Shown piece after piece: positions 9,388 through 18,746 of a stretch of 64,000 nt of DNA (the first letter of the stretch is position 1; each line of letters begins with the position of its first letter). Position numbers and translations under genes: made by a program. This DNA comes from CAYOLL01 sp964404765 [NCBI: uncultured Gemmatimonadota bacterium]. Lineage in GTDB: Bacteria; 4572-55. The stretch covers positions 1 to 64,000 of the forward strand of contig CAYOLL010000005.1 of assembly GCA_964404765.1 (NCBI GenBank), written 5' to 3'. The notes under the pieces are model-generated. The model saw nothing but the letters and a program-made list of their open reading frames with translations, did not search any database and was not told where the DNA came from.

Positions 9388-9498
9388 GGTTCATGGGATA
9401 AGATGGTGAAATCTTGCGAAGGCTTAATTTGAAATCCACATGTTATGTGCACTGAAGCCTTCGCAAGGTTGGATTTTCACAAGCTTGTTCCATGAGCC
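9388..9498. mobile_element. MITE-like element, family A, copy 1 (111 bp)
   Basis: The right terminus is the complement of GGCTCATGGAACAAG and the left terminus is GGTTCATGGGATAAG. The interior holds the inverted words CTTGCGAAGGCTT and AAGCCTTCGCAAG. Flanks GCATTTTA (9380-9387) and CCATTTTA (9499-9506) match at 7 of 8 positions, as expected of a target-site duplication. The element is the reverse complement of the one at 60519-60629, same length, with about 8 differences counted by eye. No coding capacity. Confidence 0.85.
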
Positions 9499-9543
9499 CC
9501 ATTTTAGATGTTGGATTGCGGATTGCAGACATAAACAAATTCT

Positions 9544-9688
9544 GGCTCATAGAACAAGTTTGTGGAAACCGACCTGTCATTCCCGCACGTTTTTAGCGGG
9601 AATCCAGTTGCGACGGGGGTTTTGGATGCCCGATAGAAGCATTCGGGCATGACAGTTCTCTCATTTCCACAAACTTGTACGAAGAGCC
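9544..9688. mobile_element. MITE-like element, family A, copy 2 (145 bp, different core)
   Basis: It starts GGCTCATAGAACAAG and ends with the near-complement CTTGTACGAAGAGCC. It is flanked by a perfect 8-bp direct repeat CAAATTCT (9536-9543 and 9689-9696). The core differs from the other copies and contains TGTCATTCCCGC and GCATGACAG arms that resemble the separate TGTCATTC repeat family, so it looks like a chimera. No coding capacity. Confidence 0.85.
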
Positions 9689-9745
9689 CAAATTCTCCAA
9701 TCCACGCCTGTAATCCGTAATTGTCTTAATTTACTGGAGGTTATT

Positions 9746-11254
9746 ATGGAAAAGATTTTCCGAAACATATTTTTGCTCTTTATAAGCTGGACTGCAATCA
9801 CTAATGTTGCGGCGGCTGAGCCCGATTTTCCCGTTTGGTATGATCTGGCTTTTTTTAAATTCAATCAAAAAAGTCAAGTTTATTGCGAGCTTTATATCAG
9901 CGTAGACATCGCCAAACTGACACAATCGAAAGAAAAGCCGGAAGTCGGCTACAGTGCAAATTTGCGTATTACCTCCGGCAATGACGAAAAAAGCGTTGTT
10001 GATGAAAAATGGAATCAGCACAAAACATTAGTAACGACTGCTGAAAAAGGCAATGAAGTTATATTGGACCAGGTTAGTTTTGTTCTTGCTCCGGGAAGTT
10101 ATGTTCTTAATCTACAGCTAAAAGATTTGTATAGTGAACGGATCGCTGCCTATCAGGATTCGATTGTAGCGCCCGCATTTGCAACGGGGACACTCGCACT
10201 GAGCGATGTTCAACTATGCAACAATATTGAGGCGGCTAAGGGTGCGGCAGCATTTACAAAAAACGGGCTGACGGTTGTGCCCCATCCAACCCGGCTATAT
10301 GGTTCACATTTGCCGTATCTGTTTTTTTATGCTGAAGCTTATAATATTGACATTCCCGCCGGCGCAGCGCAATCGCTGCAGGCTGAGTATAACGTTCAAA
10401 CGCTGGAAGGTCGGCTGATACAGAAATTTCCCCCACAACAAATTAGTGTTGTCGATCATTCGGCGCAATTGGCCAGCCGCATAAAAGTCGAAGAATTGCC
10501 GGCCGGGCACTATAATTTGGCGCTAAAAGTTTCTGACCTTAAATCAGGACAAACTGCCGAGGCAAAAACAATATTTCATGTTTATCAACCGCCACAGCCG
10601 CTGATTGCAAATAATGAGCCCATGTTTACAATACCGGAATTAACAGAAGTTTCGGAGAAAGAATATTACTCAGAGGCTCTTTATCATCTGACGGATCGCG
10701 ATAAAAAATTATATAACACCCTGATATTGGAAGGAAAGCGTCAGTTTTTAATCGACTTTTGGATTGCAAAAGATCCAACGCCGGAAACAGAGATAAACGA
10801 ATTTTATCTTGAAAACAAACGGCGGGTTCTCATTGCGGATCAGGAGTTCAAATATGGGGTGACACCCGGTTGGAAAACGGACCGGGGCCGCGTATTTATT
10901 TTGTATGGCCCGCCGAATGAAATTCAACGCGAATCTATGTCGAAAGAATATGCGCCGAATATTATCTGGATATATAACGATTTGGAAAATGTTACTTTAA
11001 ATTCTGAAAGAGTTTCTGACTATGCTTTGCAGGAAGATATTACCCTTATCCAGGGTAAGTCTCCTTATTTTGTTTTCGCCCAAATGAATAACGACGGTAA
11101 AAATACGCTGGTTCATTCGAATGTCGTGGGCGAAGTTCAAGATATGGATTGGCGGCGCCGAATTCGGAAATTCTCTGGCCGTAAGCCGGGTGCGATGAGT
11201 GATCAAGTCAAAGAATATTTGGGGGGGAAAGACCCGACTACGGGTGGAAACTGA
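9746..11254 (+). CDS. GWxTD-domain exported protein
   Basis: A 502-residue protein with a signal peptide (ends TNVAAA) and a C-terminal GWxTD domain. The motif TPGWKTDRGRVFILYGPPNE is near residues 370-390, preceded by a helical DFWIAKDPTPETEINEF segment. The N-terminal two thirds look like beta-sandwich repeats. GWxTD proteins occur mainly in FCB and related phyla. Their biochemical role is not established. The ATG has ACTGGAGG upstream. The gene is monocistronic between repeat elements and a convergent minus-strand cluster. The domain call is firm and the function is unknown. Confidence 0.85.
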   Translation: MEKIFRNIFLLFISWTAITNVAAAEPDFPVWYDLAFFKFNQKSQVYCELYISVDIAKLTQSKEKPEVGYSANLRITSGNDEKSVVDEKWNQHKTLVTTAEKGNEVILDQVSFVLAPGSYVLNLQLKDLYSERIAAYQDSIVAPAFATGTLALSDVQLCNNIEAAKGAAAFTKNGLTVVPHPTRLYGSHLPYLFFYAEAYNIDIPAGAAQSLQAEYNVQTLEGRLIQKFPPQQISVVDHSAQLASRIKVEELPAGHYNLALKVSDLKSGQTAEAKTIFHVYQPPQPLIANNEPMFTIPELTEVSEKEYYSEALYHLTDRDKKLYNTLILEGKRQFLIDFWIAKDPTPETEINEFYLENKRRVLIADQEFKYGVTPGWKTDRGRVFILYGPPNEIQRESMSKEYAPNIIWIYNDLENVTLNSERVSDYALQEDITLIQGKSPYFVFAQMNNDGKNTLVHSNVVGEVQDMDWRRRIRKFSGRKPGAMSDQVKEYLGGKDPTTGGN

Positions 11255-11321
11255 TAGCGGGCGCGGGGTTGCTTCTTTTGGCTGTTTACGAAAATGGGAG
11301 TAAACAAGGCACACACAAGTA

Positions 11322-11371
11322 TAGCGCGAATTGTCTAAAGCGCACCCGCGCGGATAAGGCAATTCGCGCTA
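11322..11371. terminator. Inverted repeat between convergent genes
   Basis: The 12-bp arms TAGCGCGAATTG and CAATTCGCGCTA enclose a 26-nt GC-rich loop. It lies between the ends of two convergent genes and could terminate either. A looser relative (TGCGCGAATTG, then CTCGCGCTA) occurs near 18650-18680. Confidence 0.5.
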
Positions 11372-11380
11372 CGAAGCGGA

Positions 11381-11881
11381 TTAGTTTTCATTAATACTAA
11401 CAAAATACAAAGACTTCGGCGCTTCCGGCTCAAACTGTGTTGCCCATTCTTTTGAGACCATTAAAACGATAGGCCAGCTTGTACTATCAATATCTTGATA
11501 CAGCGCGGAGCCATTAGCAAATGCGTCTACAAAATCAAAAACTTCGTTAAAATCATCGAGCGAGTCGCTGTCCTGCTTACCAAAAAGACGCGCAGCAATT
11601 AAATCATAAACAATTAAGCCAAAATCTCGCGTTTCTGTAATCCCCCATCGACTTAAGACCATCTGCGCCATGCAGCCAAACTCGCTAAGCGCAACTTTAT
11701 GAAGACCCCGACTTAGTTCCCGTCCGGTCACATGATGCGGCTTGTCGTCTTCATGCGGATTTATAGCGGTCATTGCGTAGCGTACAAAGTCGTAAGCCAT
11801 TGGTGCAAAGTTTTTAGAAGGGTCAATCAGATGCCCGTCCGGCGTCATGATTTTGTTTAACATTTGGATAAAGTGGGACAT
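11381..11881 (-). CDS. Minf_1886-family protein
   Basis: A 166-residue soluble protein of unknown function. It matches the family pattern as I know it: a helical start with YDFVRYAM, then HHVTGRELSRGLHKVALSEFG, then MVLSRWGITETRDFGLIVYDL, and DDFNEVFDFVDAF before a variable tail. The family is known mostly from Planctomycetes, Verrucomicrobia and other environmental phyla. This copy is slightly longer than the usual 130-150 residues because of an extended C-terminus. GAGAGGGT directly precedes the ATG. It is co-oriented with moaA, 46 nt downstream, but nothing links it to molybdopterin synthesis beyond position. Confidence 0.75.
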   Translation of the reverse strand: MSHFIQMLNKIMTPDGHLIDPSKNFAPMAYDFVRYAMTAINPHEDDKPHHVTGRELSRGLHKVALSEFGCMAQMVLSRWGITETRDFGLIVYDLIAARLFGKQDSDSLDDFNEVFDFVDAFANGSALYQDIDSTSWPIVLMVSKEWATQFEPEAPKSLYFVSINEN

Positions 11882-11927
11882 ACCCTCTCACGATAGAATG
11901 ATTATGTGAAAATTAAAATAGCAGGCA

Positions 11928-13034
11928 TCAGCCGCCAATAAAGTACATTTCGACCTTTTTTGGGTGGGCATCCGGATGGCCGGCTCGTTCTTCGGAGTAG
12001 CGATCCCGTCGGCTTTGCCAAATCCCTTGAATATGGGTAAATATCTCGTCGTCAGAAGCCCCGCTTCGCAATAGTTTTCTCAGATCAAAACCGGCAACAG
12101 CAAATAAGCAGGTAAAAAGTTCGCCGTCGGCAGATAGTCTCGCCCGACTACATCCACCACAAAAAGGCTGTGTAACCGACGAAATAAAGCCGATCTCGCC
12201 GCTTCCATCGGCAAAAGCATAGCGCTCGGCCACTTCCCCATGATAGTTTTTCCCCAACGGAATCAGCTTGAAATGCTGACTTAGCATGGCTAAAATTTGG
12301 GCCGATGGCACGACGGCCTGCGGTTCCCACCCATTGCGAGTGCCCACATCCATATACTCAATAAAGCGAACAATAAGGCCTGTTGCTTTGAAACGCCGGA
12401 CAATATCCAACAAGGTATGGTCATTTACACCACGCTGCACAACGACATTTAGCTTAATTGGTTGCAGCCCGACTTTTTCGGCGGCGGCGATACCTTCTAA
12501 AACGCGCTCGGGGTTGTAACCGCGTCCGTTCATTCTGGCAAAAACATCGGCATCCAAAGAATCCAGACTAATGGTGATGCGCTGCAAGCCGGCAGCTTTA
12601 AGGGCGGCGGCATCACGAGCCAGGTAGTGACCATTAGTCGTCAGCGCAATATCCATGATGCCGGGAATGGCGACAAGTCTGGTAATCAGATCCGATAAAT
12701 CTTTGCGTAATAGCGGCTCACCACCGGTTAAGCGCAATTTGGTCACGCCAAGCCGCGCAAACTGCCGCGCCAGGCGCTCAATTTCTGCGAAAGTCAGTAA
12801 TTGATCTTTTTTGAGAAATGAGTAGTTATCCGGGAAAATTTCCGCCGGCATACAATAGGGACAGCGGAAATTGCAAGCGTCTATGACGGAAATTCGCAGA
12901 TCGTGCAGCGGTCGATTAAAGGCGTCACGGCCCGCCGGCGTTGCGGTCAAAGCCGGCTCAGCCCCAGCGATAGAGCAGGGTTTTGTAACCTGCGGGGAAG
13001 TGTTTAATTTTTGCAGGGAGTTCAATAAATCCAT
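11928..13034 (-). CDS. moaA: GTP 3',8-cyclase MoaA
   Basis: A radical-SAM enzyme for the first step of molybdenum cofactor synthesis, GTP to 3',8-cyclo-GTP. The N-terminal cluster motif CNFRCPYC follows the family lead-in RPLHDLRISVIDA. The second cluster is FCGGCSRARLSADGELFTC, and the protein ends in the Gly-Gly tail (MYFIGG) needed for activity. The start is uncertain. The ATG at 13034 overlaps the end of moeA by 77 nt and adds about 40 residues before the usual family start, so a downstream TTG is possible. Co-transcribed with moeA. The moaC, moaD, moaE and mogA genes are not in the window. Confidence 0.93.
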   Translation of the reverse strand: MDLLNSLQKLNTSPQVTKPCSIAGAEPALTATPAGRDAFNRPLHDLRISVIDACNFRCPYCMPAEIFPDNYSFLKKDQLLTFAEIERLARQFARLGVTKLRLTGGEPLLRKDLSDLITRLVAIPGIMDIALTTNGHYLARDAAALKAAGLQRITISLDSLDADVFARMNGRGYNPERVLEGIAAAEKVGLQPIKLNVVVQRGVNDHTLLDIVRRFKATGLIVRFIEYMDVGTRNGWEPQAVVPSAQILAMLSQHFKLIPLGKNYHGEVAERYAFADGSGEIGFISSVTQPFCGGCSRARLSADGELFTCLFAVAGFDLRKLLRSGASDDEIFTHIQGIWQSRRDRYSEERAGHPDAHPKKVEMYFIGG

Positions 13035-14160
13035 CACTTTCCGCCAGGGTGATAAAATCGCCGGATGTATTGGTGGGCATGGGTTGTGCCGTGCGATTGC
13101 CATCAACGGCGATCGTAACTTTGACGGGCAAAAAATAGGTCATAGGCTGTTCAAAAATAAACGGTTCACGCAATAAAGCAAATTCTTTGGCCGATTCCGG
13201 GTTGCTGATTGAGCTGTTTAAAAACGGCAGGACATATCGGTGGAAACAAATTAGCGCCGAAACCGGATTGCCCGGCAAAGCAAACACAGGCTGGTCGCGT
13301 TTGCTGCGGCCATACCAAAAGGGTTTGCCCGGGCGTTGATTCACGCCATGAAAGAGACATTTAACCCCCAGCTCTTCCAGGGTGGAAGGGACCAGGTCAA
13401 ATCTGCCTTTTGAAATACCGCCGGATAAAATCAAGACGTCAAAGGTAGACAAAATAGCATCCAGACGACGCGCGAGTTCTCGCTTTTCATCCGGCAGGTG
13501 CATCCGTTCTACTCTTTTAAAGCCGGAGCGATGCAAAGCCGCCCGGATCGCATAACCATTCGTTTCGCGGATTTGATAGGGAAGAACCGGATCGCAGATG
13601 TCAACAACTTCGTTTCCGGTTGTTACAATAACAATTGACGGCGCGCGCCTAACCGGCACTGTGGCACAGCCAACAGCGGCGGCTATGGCAATTTGGGGAG
13701 AGCCCAGCACCACGCCACGGCGTAAGACAACTTGTGCTTTTTTGCAGTCCGAGCCTTGGACATGAATATTTTGTAACAGGCGCGCTTCCGTCCCCGGCGA
13801 TACAGTTACCTCATTGCTCGTTAGGGTTAGCTGCTCATAAGGGATCACACAATCGCAGCTTTTATCCAGCGCTGAGCCGGTCATGATTTCAATACATGTT
13901 GTGTCATCCTTTACTGCAAGAGGCGCTTGCCCGGCGGCTTGTGCACCAACCAACTTAAAAGTGCGCTGCCCGCGTTGCCAGGCAGAGTAGGCGATGGCAA
14001 TACCATCCATCGTAACCCGATTATAAGGCGGCAGATCACGCTCGGCAAAGATATCACCCTCTAAAACACGCTCTTCCGCTTCTGTAACAGGACAGTCAAT
14101 TGTTGGAAACAGAGACAGTGTATCCATAATAATTTTTTGTGCTTCTTGAACTGAGATCAT
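12958..14160 (-). CDS. moeA: Molybdopterin molybdenumtransferase MoeA
   Basis: Inserts molybdate into adenylated molybdopterin, the last step of cofactor assembly. The 400 residues show the family signatures in order: the N-terminal PPYNRVTMDGIAI, then IEIMTGSALDKSCDCVIPYE, then IVIVTTGNEVVD in the MoaB/Mog-like domain, then LILSGGISKGRFD, and PGKPFWYG with ALPGNPVSALICF. The C-terminal domain IV begins around residue 325. It is the first gene of the pair and its 3' end overlaps the start assigned to moaA. No Shine-Dalgarno stands out beyond AGGGGGG just before the ATG. Confidence 0.93.
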   Translation of the reverse strand: MISVQEAQKIIMDTLSLFPTIDCPVTEAEERVLEGDIFAERDLPPYNRVTMDGIAIAYSAWQRGQRTFKLVGAQAAGQAPLAVKDDTTCIEIMTGSALDKSCDCVIPYEQLTLTSNEVTVSPGTEARLLQNIHVQGSDCKKAQVVLRRGVVLGSPQIAIAAAVGCATVPVRRAPSIVIVTTGNEVVDICDPVLPYQIRETNGYAIRAALHRSGFKRVERMHLPDEKRELARRLDAILSTFDVLILSGGISKGRFDLVPSTLEELGVKCLFHGVNQRPGKPFWYGRSKRDQPVFALPGNPVSALICFHRYVLPFLNSSISNPESAKEFALLREPFIFEQPMTYFLPVKVTIAVDGNRTAQPMPTNTSGDFITLAESDGFIELPAKIKHFPAGYKTLLYRWG

Positions 14161-14266
14161 TTCCCCCCCTCATAAGTTATACAATGTAGTTTAAATAATT
14201 ACATCGCTCCGTAAGTTAAACGGTTGACAAAAAATTTGCTACTACAAACCATTAAATTGCTTCTTT

Positions 14267-14908
14267 TTAAGGGCATAAACCCGCAAAAACCTTTCGCCGC
14301 AATTCCAACATCGGAAAGGCTGGTCCAGGGTCGCATTTTCGCTCCGGCGCAATTTCATCGTGCCCGACAAGCCAACGAATAGGATAATAGTTCGCTAAGA
14401 TACGACAAATCATCTCCAATTTGCAAATCTGCAGATCTGGATAACGATGCCAATAAGATAACCCAGTTTCATTAGGATGTACGGCGCACACCACTTCGTC
14501 TCTCGGATACAGCCGCTTACACCAGGAAATAAATTGATCCTTATCCTGCTGAAGTCGCCCGGCATTATCCATTTCAATACCAAGAGCATATTTGTTTAAA
14601 CCATCCCGGCCGGTATGTTGGCTGATACCGGCATGCCAGCCCACAATGTTAAAGGGCAGCAGTTGCCAAACGGTAGCGTCTCGTCCGATAACCAGATGTG
14701 CGGATACTTGCGCCGCGGGATCACACAGGCGATTTACGGCTTCTTCCGCTGACGGCAGATCGGTGTAATGGATAACAATTGTATCGGGCAAATCAGGGGC
14801 AAAAGGGTTGCCACGATTTGGTGTTTCACAGTGCAGCACAGTTGGATCAACCAGTCGATGTTTTTCAATGCGCTTGAGAAAACTGCAGCCAAAATTACGC
14901 ATTTTCAA
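14267..14908 (-). CDS. N-acetylmuramoyl-L-alanine amidase (amidase_2/AmpD-like)
   Basis: Cleaves the bond between muramic acid and the stem peptide. Visible features are the zinc-ligand strand TIVIHYTDLPSAEEAV, then SAHLVIGRDATVWQLLP, then GWHAGISQ, and the C-terminal GHDEIAPERKCDPGPAFP, which carries the second His and the catalytic Lys-Cys-Asp segment typical of AmpD-like enzymes. There is no signal peptide, so a cytoplasmic recycling role is likely. The TTG at 14908 has AAGGA at good spacing, while an ATG lies two codons later at 14902. It stands divergent from the STAS genes, with moeA downstream. Confidence 0.85.
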   Translation of the reverse strand: MKMRNFGCSFLKRIEKHRLVDPTVLHCETPNRGNPFAPDLPDTIVIHYTDLPSAEEAVNRLCDPAAQVSAHLVIGRDATVWQLLPFNIVGWHAGISQHTGRDGLNKYALGIEMDNAGRLQQDKDQFISWCKRLYPRDEVVCAVHPNETGLSYWHRYPDLQICKLEMICRILANYYPIRWLVGHDEIAPERKCDPGPAFPMLELRRKVFAGLCP

Positions 14909-14928
14909 CCAAATCCTTTTCTTAGCAG

Positions 14929-14957
14929 TTGACAGCGTTCATAAAAACCTTTATGAT
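14929..14957 (+). promoter_or_regulatory. Strong sigma70-type promoter for the STAS gene
   Basis: TTGACA at 14929-14934, exactly 17 nt, then TATGAT at 14952-14957. This is a near-consensus promoter that would start transcription around 14964 and give a leader of about 23 nt before the ATG at 14987. Confidence 0.75.
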
Positions 14958-14986
14958 ATAGCACACTTTTTAATAGGGGAGGTCCT

Positions 14987-15385
14987 ATGCAATTTTTAGA
15001 TTCGCTTAAAAATAATGAATTGGTCGTAAATTTCATCAAAAATGACGAAAATACCTTTGTTCTATCCTTACGCGGCAAAGTTTCGTCAACTTTGACCGGC
15101 TCCATCTTGAGCAAAGATCAGACCCCATATACGGAACATCTGCTAAAGCCAAGCTTACCTTGGGAGCGGGTGGTGATTGATTTCCGCGGCTTGACCTATA
15201 TTAACTCGATTGGCGCGGGTCTGATTATTGCACTCTACCGTATTGTCAGTCAATCTTCAAAACATGCAATTTTATTATTCCGAAACGGCGGCATTGTGGC
15301 CGAGACGCTGGAATCTGTTGGTTTTTTCAAAATTTACCAGCCCAAGGTTGTTTGGGATAACTATGATGACGCCGTTAAAAGTTAG
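14987..15385 (+). CDS. STAS-domain protein (anti-sigma-factor-antagonist-like), first of two
   Basis: 132 residues with the STAS core RVVIDFRGLTYINSIGAGLI. The Ser of NSIGAG is the position phosphorylated in SpoIIAA/RsbV-type antagonists. The N-terminal 40 residues include a short insertion (VSSTLTGSILSKD) shared with the next gene. GGGGAGG lies before the ATG. It has a strong promoter of its own and heads a set that includes a PP2C phosphatase, so partner switching is the likely mechanism. No cognate anti-sigma kinase of RsbW type is in the window. Confidence 0.85.
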   Translation: MQFLDSLKNNELVVNFIKNDENTFVLSLRGKVSSTLTGSILSKDQTPYTEHLLKPSLPWERVVIDFRGLTYINSIGAGLIIALYRIVSQSSKHAILLFRNGGIVAETLESVGFFKIYQPKVVWDNYDDAVKS

Positions 15386-15391
15386 TCCCTT

Positions 15392-15850
15392 ATGGCGGTT
15401 ATTTTACCTAAACTATATTTTGAGCGATGCTTAAGTTGTACTATGAATGTCATTAATGAAGTGAGCAATCAGGAGCTAAAATTGCGGTATTTACGTGAGA
15501 AAGAAGAAACGAACGCTACCCTTATTTTAGCTTTTGAAGGCCGTGTCTCCAGAACAAATACCGGGATTTTATTGGATATCGACCAACCGTTTATTCAGCA
15601 TGAACTGTTGGCGAAACCTGCTTTTTGGAAGCGCGTTATCTTTGATTTACGGGAGTTGGACTACGTAAACTCAACTGGCGCTGCCGCCATTGTTGCTCTT
15701 CATCGGATTGTCTCCCGCACTTTTGAAAGAACCATTATGCTGGTGATGCGTGATTCGATTGCGATGATTGCCCTGCAAAGCATCGGTTTTATGCGGATCG
15801 GTGAAAAATACATCGTTTGGGATGATTATGAGGCTGCATTAAATTTTTAA
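15392..15850 (+). CDS. STAS-domain protein, tandem paralogue
   Basis: Closely parallels the preceding gene. The core is RVIFDLRELDYVNSTGAAAI and the ends match (KYIVWDDYEAAL against PKVVWDNYDDAV), so the pair arose by duplication. It keeps a Ser at the phospho-acceptor position (NSTGAA). The start is doubtful. The ATG at 15392 lies 6 nt after the first gene's stop and adds 17 residues not seen in the paralogue, while the ATG at 15443 aligns better. Neither has a clear ribosome-binding site. It probably works with the PP2C protein downstream. Confidence 0.8.
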   Translation: MAVILPKLYFERCLSCTMNVINEVSNQELKLRYLREKEETNATLILAFEGRVSRTNTGILLDIDQPFIQHELLAKPAFWKRVIFDLRELDYVNSTGAAAIVALHRIVSRTFERTIMLVMRDSIAMIALQSIGFMRIGEKYIVWDDYEAALNF

Positions 15851-16040
15851 CCTCAGCGCAGATTAGCAGGCATAACCATTTCTAGTAAAAAGAAATACAT
15901 GAACAGTTAGCTATAGATTTTGATCTAATTGCAGACATGGGGGCAGTTTAAACCGTATTAGCTATCAAGCATCTGTTTGTTATAATGCGAGGGATAGCTG
16001 ACAAATTTAACATCTTAACCTGTCCCAACAAGGATCCCGC

Positions 16041-18551
16041 ATGGAAACATCGAATCAAACCCCGTACCTGCAACTGCATTCCGATATTGACTCTGTTCAG
16101 CAAAGCCTGCAAAATATTAGTCAGCAACTTAAAGAGTTTGAGCAAGCTCCGCCCTCATATTCCGCAGACGGTAGCCCATCAGAAAGAGCCCAATCACTTT
16201 CAGAATTTCTGCAAATAACACATCAGTTGAATAGTGATATGGAATTAGACACCTTTTTGAAAAAGGTGATTGATCTTTCGATCAAATTTTTAAACGCTGA
16301 CTGCGGATATCTCTTGTTGTATAATGATGAGGGCCGCTTAGAGACAGAAATAGCCCGCCATCGCGAGCTCCGCGATTTGCAACCCAATGAATACGAACTA
16401 TCTCGAACCGCTCTCCGTAAAGTTATCTTAACCGGACTGCCACTTTTTATACCAGACGCCGATTTGTCTGAAACAGATCACCGCCGACAGGACTACAGCT
16501 ACTCCATCATGTGCCTGCCGCTTGGCCGCAGACGCGATGATCGTTTTCACGAAAAGCGACTTTATAAAACACCCACAGCCGATCAATTGTTGGGCATTCT
16601 CTACTTGGAGCGAGTCCGGAATGAGCAAGGCTCCTTTCAACCCGCCAATTTCGATCTAATTCAAGGTCTGGCCAACCAAGCCTCGCTGGTTCTTATCAAT
16701 ACGCTGCTGTACAAACGGATGCACATTGATGCCCTGACCGGTCTCTATCTCCGCCCGTATTTGAACGATTATTTGGAAAATGAGCTTCGCCTTTGCCAGC
16801 AAATAGACGGCGTGTTAGCCGTATTGATGATGGACATTGATTTTTTTAAAGGCGTCAATGATCGCTTTGGGCATCAAATGGGTGATGTTGTGCTGCAGGA
16901 AACCGCTAAGCTGCTGGCAAAGAAATTGCGATCATCCGATATTTGTGCCCGCTATGGCGGCGAAGAGTTTGCTATTGTTTTACCAAGCACAAACTTGGCC
17001 CAGGCCCAAATCGTGGCCGAAAAACTGCGCGGCGCTATGGAGAGCTTCCCCTTTACCTGCGGCCGAATGACCTTAAGCGTAGGAGTCAGCGCTTACCCGG
17101 ATCATGTCGCTCATCTGCCTATGGATGCCCAGGCCGAAAAGCTTTTAAAATTTGCAGATCAAGCCCTTTATCATTCCAAGCAAACCGGTCGTAATCGCTT
17201 TACCGTCTGGAGCGAGGCGACCATGAATCTACGGGAATTTCTCGATCCGGCCACCGGCATTTTATCGGGCGACCCTATTCGGGATCATCGCAATGTTCAG
17301 CTTTTGATTGAAGTGATCGAGGCTACAAGCAAAACATTTGATCTGGAAAAACTCTACATTCATATTGTCGATATGATTCTGCAAATTACCGGGACTGAGA
17401 ATGGATTTCTACTGCTTATCAATCCCGCAAATCATGCTTTGGATGTCCATGTTGCCCGGACGAACAAAGGCGAAAATATCCCTTCAAATCATCGGTCCCT
17501 CAACACAAATGTGCTGCATAAAGCTTTGGAAAAGAATAAGCCCGGTTTTTTTAAAAAAACAACCTCGCCGGATGATACGCCCGAACCAACCGCCGGTCAA
17601 ACCGCGTCGGTGTTGTGTATCCCTTTACAGATACGTGAACGACAGTTTGGCATTATTTATCTGGAAAGCGCCTTAGGATTACGGCAATTTGTTAAAGCCG
17701 AACTATCGTTTTTTCATGCCCTGAGCCATCAATTAGCAAATGCGATCGAGCATGTGCGGCTGCATGAGGACGCAATCGTCCGGGAAAAGCTGAAGCGAGA
17801 TTTGGTCGTCGCCAGTCAAATTCAAATGGGCTTATTGCCGCAGGAAATCCCATTTGTTAAAGGCTTATCCCTAACCGGTCAAATGCGGCCGGCAGCACAG
17901 GTAGGTGGAGATTATTATGATTTTATTCTATCCGAAGACGGTAAACGTTTTTATTTTGCCATTGGTGACGTAGCTGGAAAAGGCGTAGTAGCCAGTTTAT
18001 TGATGGTTCAGGCACGTTCCATGCTGCACTCGCTACTGCGGCGGGAAAGCTCCACCCTAAATGTTTTGATTCAAATGAACCATCAAATGTACAAAGACAT
18101 TTTAGCCGGCGGCGAACCGCTTTTCATGAGCTTTTTACTCTTTTGCTGGGATATCGAAATGCGCCAATTAACATATACTTCTGCCGGTCATGAGCATATT
18201 CTTGTTTTTCAGCATAAAAGTCGGACCTGCCAAAAAATAAAATCAGGCGGGTTAGGACTTGGCATTGTGCCAAATATTGAGCCCTATTTAACCGAAAGCC
18301 TTTTAAAAATAGAACCCAATGATGCTATTTTGCTTTACACAGACGGGATCACAGAACATCGCAGTACAACCGGCGAGATGTTTGGCCTATCCTCGCTGCA
18401 GAATATATTGGTCGAAACAGGTCATCAAGAGCCCCAACAAATTCAAAAAGAAATTTTCCGCCGCTTTGAGCTTCATGGCAATCATGCTGAGCCGGAAGAC
18501 GACATTACTTGCGTTGTGGCCAAACAGGTCGATGACAGAGATCAAATTTAG
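16041..18551 (+). CDS. GAF-GGDEF-GAF-PP2C (SpoIIE-type) signalling protein
   Basis: An 836-residue soluble protein that combines a diguanylate cyclase with a serine phosphatase. The first GAF domain is about residues 60-225. GGDEF is 226-390, with the catalytic GGEEF at 306-310 and an RxxD inhibitory site (RSSD, 297-300) five residues before it. The second GAF is about 430-570. The PP2C/SpoIIE domain is 590-828, with metal-binding Asp in VGGDYYDF, IGDVAGKG, LYTDGITEH and EPEDDIT. All key residues of both catalytic domains are present. It probably dephosphorylates the upstream STAS proteins while making c-di-GMP. No membrane segment is seen. The start has no strong Shine-Dalgarno site. Confidence 0.9.
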   Translation: METSNQTPYLQLHSDIDSVQQSLQNISQQLKEFEQAPPSYSADGSPSERAQSLSEFLQITHQLNSDMELDTFLKKVIDLSIKFLNADCGYLLLYNDEGRLETEIARHRELRDLQPNEYELSRTALRKVILTGLPLFIPDADLSETDHRRQDYSYSIMCLPLGRRRDDRFHEKRLYKTPTADQLLGILYLERVRNEQGSFQPANFDLIQGLANQASLVLINTLLYKRMHIDALTGLYLRPYLNDYLENELRLCQQIDGVLAVLMMDIDFFKGVNDRFGHQMGDVVLQETAKLLAKKLRSSDICARYGGEEFAIVLPSTNLAQAQIVAEKLRGAMESFPFTCGRMTLSVGVSAYPDHVAHLPMDAQAEKLLKFADQALYHSKQTGRNRFTVWSEATMNLREFLDPATGILSGDPIRDHRNVQLLIEVIEATSKTFDLEKLYIHIVDMILQITGTENGFLLLINPANHALDVHVARTNKGENIPSNHRSLNTNVLHKALEKNKPGFFKKTTSPDDTPEPTAGQTASVLCIPLQIRERQFGIIYLESALGLRQFVKAELSFFHALSHQLANAIEHVRLHEDAIVREKLKRDLVVASQIQMGLLPQEIPFVKGLSLTGQMRPAAQVGGDYYDFILSEDGKRFYFAIGDVAGKGVVASLLMVQARSMLHSLLRRESSTLNVLIQMNHQMYKDILAGGEPLFMSFLLFCWDIEMRQLTYTSAGHEHILVFQHKSRTCQKIKSGGLGLGIVPNIEPYLTESLLKIEPNDAILLYTDGITEHRSTTGEMFGLSSLQNILVETGHQEPQQIQKEIFRRFELHGNHAEPEDDITCVVAKQVDDRDQI

Positions 18552-18746
18552 GCTTGAAGCTAACTGCAAAAGATATATTTTTATAATGTCGATTTTGTCG
18601 CATTTTCGACGACGCGATTTAGGATTTATTTCGCCCTGCTTTTGTAAGCGATACTGCGCGAATTGTAAAACTCGCGCTACCGGATTGTCAGCACTTTTGG
18701 AGCATTTGCTCTGTTTTAGATCAACTATTTTAAGCATAATTTGAGT

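Noticed and set aside
18552-18746. Small gene between the GGDEF-PP2C and kinase genes
   Set aside because: Frames here lack start signals and family features. The stretch holds only a loose inverted repeat.
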